64,000 nucleotides of DNA, taken from positions 3,554,501 through 3,618,500 of the forward strand of contig NZ_CP027806.1 in assembly GCF_003353065.1 (NCBI RefSeq), read 5' to 3'. Of this stretch, positions 61,935 to 64,000 are shown in pieces (the stretch's first letter is position 1; the number at the start of each line of letters is the position of its first letter). The translations under genes and the position numbers were made by a program. Origin of the DNA: Cyclonatronum proteinivorum (GTDB lineage: Bacteria; Bacteroidota; Rhodothermia; Balneolales; Cyclonatronaceae). The notes under the pieces are model-generated. The model was given only the letters and a program-made list of their open reading frames with translations. It was not told the origin of the DNA and made no database searches.

Positions 61935-63040
61935 ACTGCCTGTTACGGGCTACCAATCTCACCAAACGGTTTTCCACTCATGAAACGCCGGTCGTCAGCA
62001 AGGTTTCCTTTACGGTTGCCCCGGAGGAAATTTTCGCCATTCTCGGCCCCAGCGGCTGCGGGAAAACGACTACGCTGCGCATGATTGCCGGTTTTGAGCG
62101 TACCGATGAGGGTTCCATTCAGCTGAACGGCAAAACCCTGGAATGTCCCTACACACACGTGCCGCCGGAGAAACGCGGCGTGGGCTTTGTTTTTCAGGAT
62201 TACGCCCTGTTTCCGCACCTGAATGTGCTGGAAAACGTCAAGTTTGGCCTAACCCGCCTTTCCGGGAGTGAACGGTCCTACCGCGCCCTTGAAATGCTGG
62301 ACCTTATCGGGATGAAGGCCTTCCACAAGCGTATGCCGCATGAGCTTTCAGGCGGACAGCAGCAGCGCGTTGCCCTTGCCCGGGCTCTTGCGCCGCGACC
62401 TGCCATGCTGCTGATGGATGAGCCCTTTTCCAACCTCGATGCCGTGCTTCGGCAGTCAACGCGGAATGAGGTCCGCCGTATCCTGAAAGAAGCCCGCATG
62501 AGCGCGGTACTCGTAACGCACGATCAGGAGGAAGCCCTCTCGGTTGCCGACCGCATCGGGGTGATGAACAAGGGAAAGCTCGTACAGATCGGGCGCCCCG
62601 AAGATGTGTATTACCGTCCGCGGACTTCATTTGTGGCCACTTTCCTGGGACGTACCAACCTGTTTCCGGCACAGGCCTCCGGGCTCGAAGCCAGTTCCGA
62701 AATCGGCACGCTCATGCTCGACAAGCCCGCCCGGGGCGACGTCATGCTGTCCCTGCGGCCTGAGCACCTCACCATAGAGCGCGCTACCCCGGCCAACAGC
62801 AGCAATTGCTGCGGCCATATCAGCAGCCGTGAGTTCAAGGGGCATGATATCACCTACCATGTGAGCATGCGACAGGGCAACTGCATTGTGCACACCGATA
62901 ACCGCATGCCGTTTGACATCGGCGACAATGTCGTGGTTCGGCCGCTTGAGCCCGCAGTCGTTCTCGAATATGAAGACGGCCGCGCCAGCCTGACCCCGAG
63001 CTTCATGCAGGACACCGACAATCCTGAGCGTCCGCTGTAG
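61931..63040 (+). CDS. Iron(III) ABC transporter ATP-binding protein, FbpC-like
   Basis: The ATPase of the fbpABC system. Walker A GPSGCGKTTT, Q-loop FVFQDYALFPHL, signature LSGGQQQRVALARAL, Walker B LLMDEPFSNLD and VTHDQEEAL. A TOBE-like C-terminal domain follows from about residue 240 (LSLRPEHLTIERA). Start choice: ATG at 61931 gives a 4-base ATGA overlap with fbpB, while an ATG at 61919 is four codons longer; both are plausible. About 369 residues. Operon position and subunit set indicate uptake of ferric iron, though polyamine-type relatives share the fold. Confidence 0.93.
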   Translation: MNCLLRATNLTKRFSTHETPVVSKVSFTVAPEEIFAILGPSGCGKTTTLRMIAGFERTDEGSIQLNGKTLECPYTHVPPEKRGVGFVFQDYALFPHLNVLENVKFGLTRLSGSERSYRALEMLDLIGMKAFHKRMPHELSGGQQQRVALARALAPRPAMLLMDEPFSNLDAVLRQSTRNEVRRILKEARMSAVLVTHDQEEALSVADRIGVMNKGKLVQIGRPEDVYYRPRTSFVATFLGRTNLFPAQASGLEASSEIGTLMLDKPARGDVMLSLRPEHLTIERATPANSSNCCGHISSREFKGHDITYHVSMRQGNCIVHTDNRMPFDIGDNVVVRPLEPAVVLEYEDGRASLTPSFMQDTDNPERPL

Positions 63041-63124
63041 CCTGACGGTAAAGCGGAGGCATACCGCTGCCTCTGTCCCTCTCCGCTGCCTTCGTTAATC
63101 CCTGCAATTCATTATCTCTGTCCG

Positions 63125-64000
63125 ATGGTTCCGTCACCTGACGCTTCTTCCGCCCACAGCAGCGGACCGCCACGCTGCCCCCTAACAGGTTCGTATGAGG
63201 TGAAGCTGCGGTACCATACCCGCGATTACGGCTGTACGGGGGAAGCCTTCGGCGTATGGGAGTCAGAAATAAACGGGCTTTGCTTTACCTGGCCCGTCCC
63301 CGAAGCCGACGAGATGGCGCGGTATTACAACATGCCTGCCTACCTTTCCCACAATAGCGAACAGCGGGGATTATTCGCGGCCCTGTATCGCCGCGTACGC
63401 ACGCACATGCACGGCCGCAAGCTGAAGCTCATTCGGGCCTATGTAAAGCTGCGCAGCGCGAAGGTGCTGGATTTTGGATGTGGTTCCGGGCATTTCGCAG
63501 CTTATTTGCAGGCTTCCCGGCCCGGGTGGCAGGTGGCGGGCGTAGAGCCTCACGCAGCGGCTGCAGCCCATGCCCGTGAAGCCCATCAGCTAAGCGTATA
63601 TCCGGCACTCAGCGAATTGCCAGACGGCGAACACGAACGCCTAAGCCTGATAACCGCCTGGCACGCCCTCGAGCACGTGCACGATCCCCGGGAAACCCTG
63701 CTGCAAATGAACCAGCGGCTGGTACATCACGGCAAGCTCATCCTCGCCCTGCCCAACTATCTGAGCTACGACGCACAGGTTTACGGGCAGCACTGGGCCG
63801 GTTTGGATACCCCGCGCCATCTATTTCATTTTAGTCCGGCAGGCATCACCAAACTCGCAGCGGCCTGTGGCTTCAGCCTGGAGGAGAAACAGGGGATGCC
63901 GTTCGACGCCTTTTATGTAAGTCTGCTGAGTGAAAAATATGCCGGACATGGATTCACGGGTCCGTTGCGCGCCGGTATCACCGCACTGCTGTCCAATATA
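63125..64000 (+). CDS. Class I SAM-dependent methyltransferase (3' end beyond window)
   Basis: Open frame from the ATG at 63125 to the window edge, about 292 residues seen. The SAM-binding motif I is KVLDFGCGSGHFAAYL near residue 115, then WQVAGVEPHAAAA, SLITAWHALEHVHDP and NYLSYDAQVYGQHWAGLDTPRHLFHF, the last typical of Methyltransf_23 proteins found in polysaccharide or O-antigen gene sets. The N-terminal ~60 residues, with CPLTGS and LCFTWP, may hold a remnant of the small Cys-rich domain that often precedes this family. The substrate is not known. It begins 84 bases after fbpC. Confidence 0.85.
   Translation, partial: MVPSPDASSAHSSGPPRCPLTGSYEVKLRYHTRDYGCTGEAFGVWESEINGLCFTWPVPEADEMARYYNMPAYLSHNSEQRGLFAALYRRVRTHMHGRKLKLIRAYVKLRSAKVLDFGCGSGHFAAYLQASRPGWQVAGVEPHAAAAAHAREAHQLSVYPALSELPDGEHERLSLITAWHALEHVHDPRETLLQMNQRLVHHGKLILALPNYLSYDAQVYGQHWAGLDTPRHLFHFSPAGITKLAAACGFSLEEKQGMPFDAFYVSLLSEKYAGHGFTGPLRAGITALLSNI

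Overview
The window reads as a chromosomal segment of a member of the Bacteroidota/Rhodothermota/Balneolota side of the FCB group; Balneolota-like is my best guess. The basis is three secreted proteins ending in the type IX-style sorting domain with an NYPNPFN core, a GldC homologue, weak Shine-Dalgarno sequences, a TAnnTTTG-type promoter before hisS, and tricorn-like, GH57 and OlsF-like genes. No rRNA, tRNA or CRISPR array was seen. Coding density is high and most genes are housekeeping or surface/secretion functions.

Layout: 1-3.0 kb (minus) holds a tesA-ybbA-ybbP export/lipase cluster. 3.5-11 kb holds hisS, an AsmA-like anchored protein, an OlsF-like fused acyltransferase and clpS-clpA. 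11.4-20.6 kb has a small membrane protein, a large tricorn-like S41 protease, cca, ispE and glgP. 20.8-24.1 kb (minus) has fahA, an unknown partner protein and an alpha/beta hydrolase. 24.3-26.1 kb is an accessory island with an Xre-RES toxin-antitoxin pair and a two-gene DUF2188 plus Rossmann-enzyme cassette. 26.2-36 kb has a lipoprotein amidohydrolase, a GH57 enzyme under a LacI-type palindrome, a purple-acid-phosphatase-like protein, a CDP-alcohol phosphatidyltransferase, a secreted nuclease/phosphatase-fold protein and DinB. 36-42 kb (minus) has a PAS/zinc-ribbon protein, a broken AbiE pair, hemW, a GH3 hexosaminidase and recN. 42-54.8 kb has lon, rluD, gldC, a sorted surface protein, TauE/SafE, a Na/Pi symporter and two acyl-CoA dehydrogenases. 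55-57.5 kb is a repeat field carrying an IS110 element. 57.6-64 kb has an outer-membrane barrel, YjbQ, an fbpABC iron transporter and a partial methyltransferase.

The most striking observation is in the IS110 element (55541-56769). Its 237-bp non-coding end folds on paper into two loops. One carries two guide-like segments matching the two halves of the actual insertion site on opposite strands (11 nt and 7 nt). The other matches the element's own two ends (9 nt, and 9 of 10 nt). This is the architecture of an IS110 bridge RNA, and an uninterrupted copy of the target lies 0.5 kb away. The second is a family of five dispersed intergenic elements whose TTTGGG and CCCAAA arms always span exactly 56 bases. 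The third is the NAD-themed island at 24.3-26.1 kb.

All functional calls come from reading translated sequence and recalled family motifs; no database search was run.
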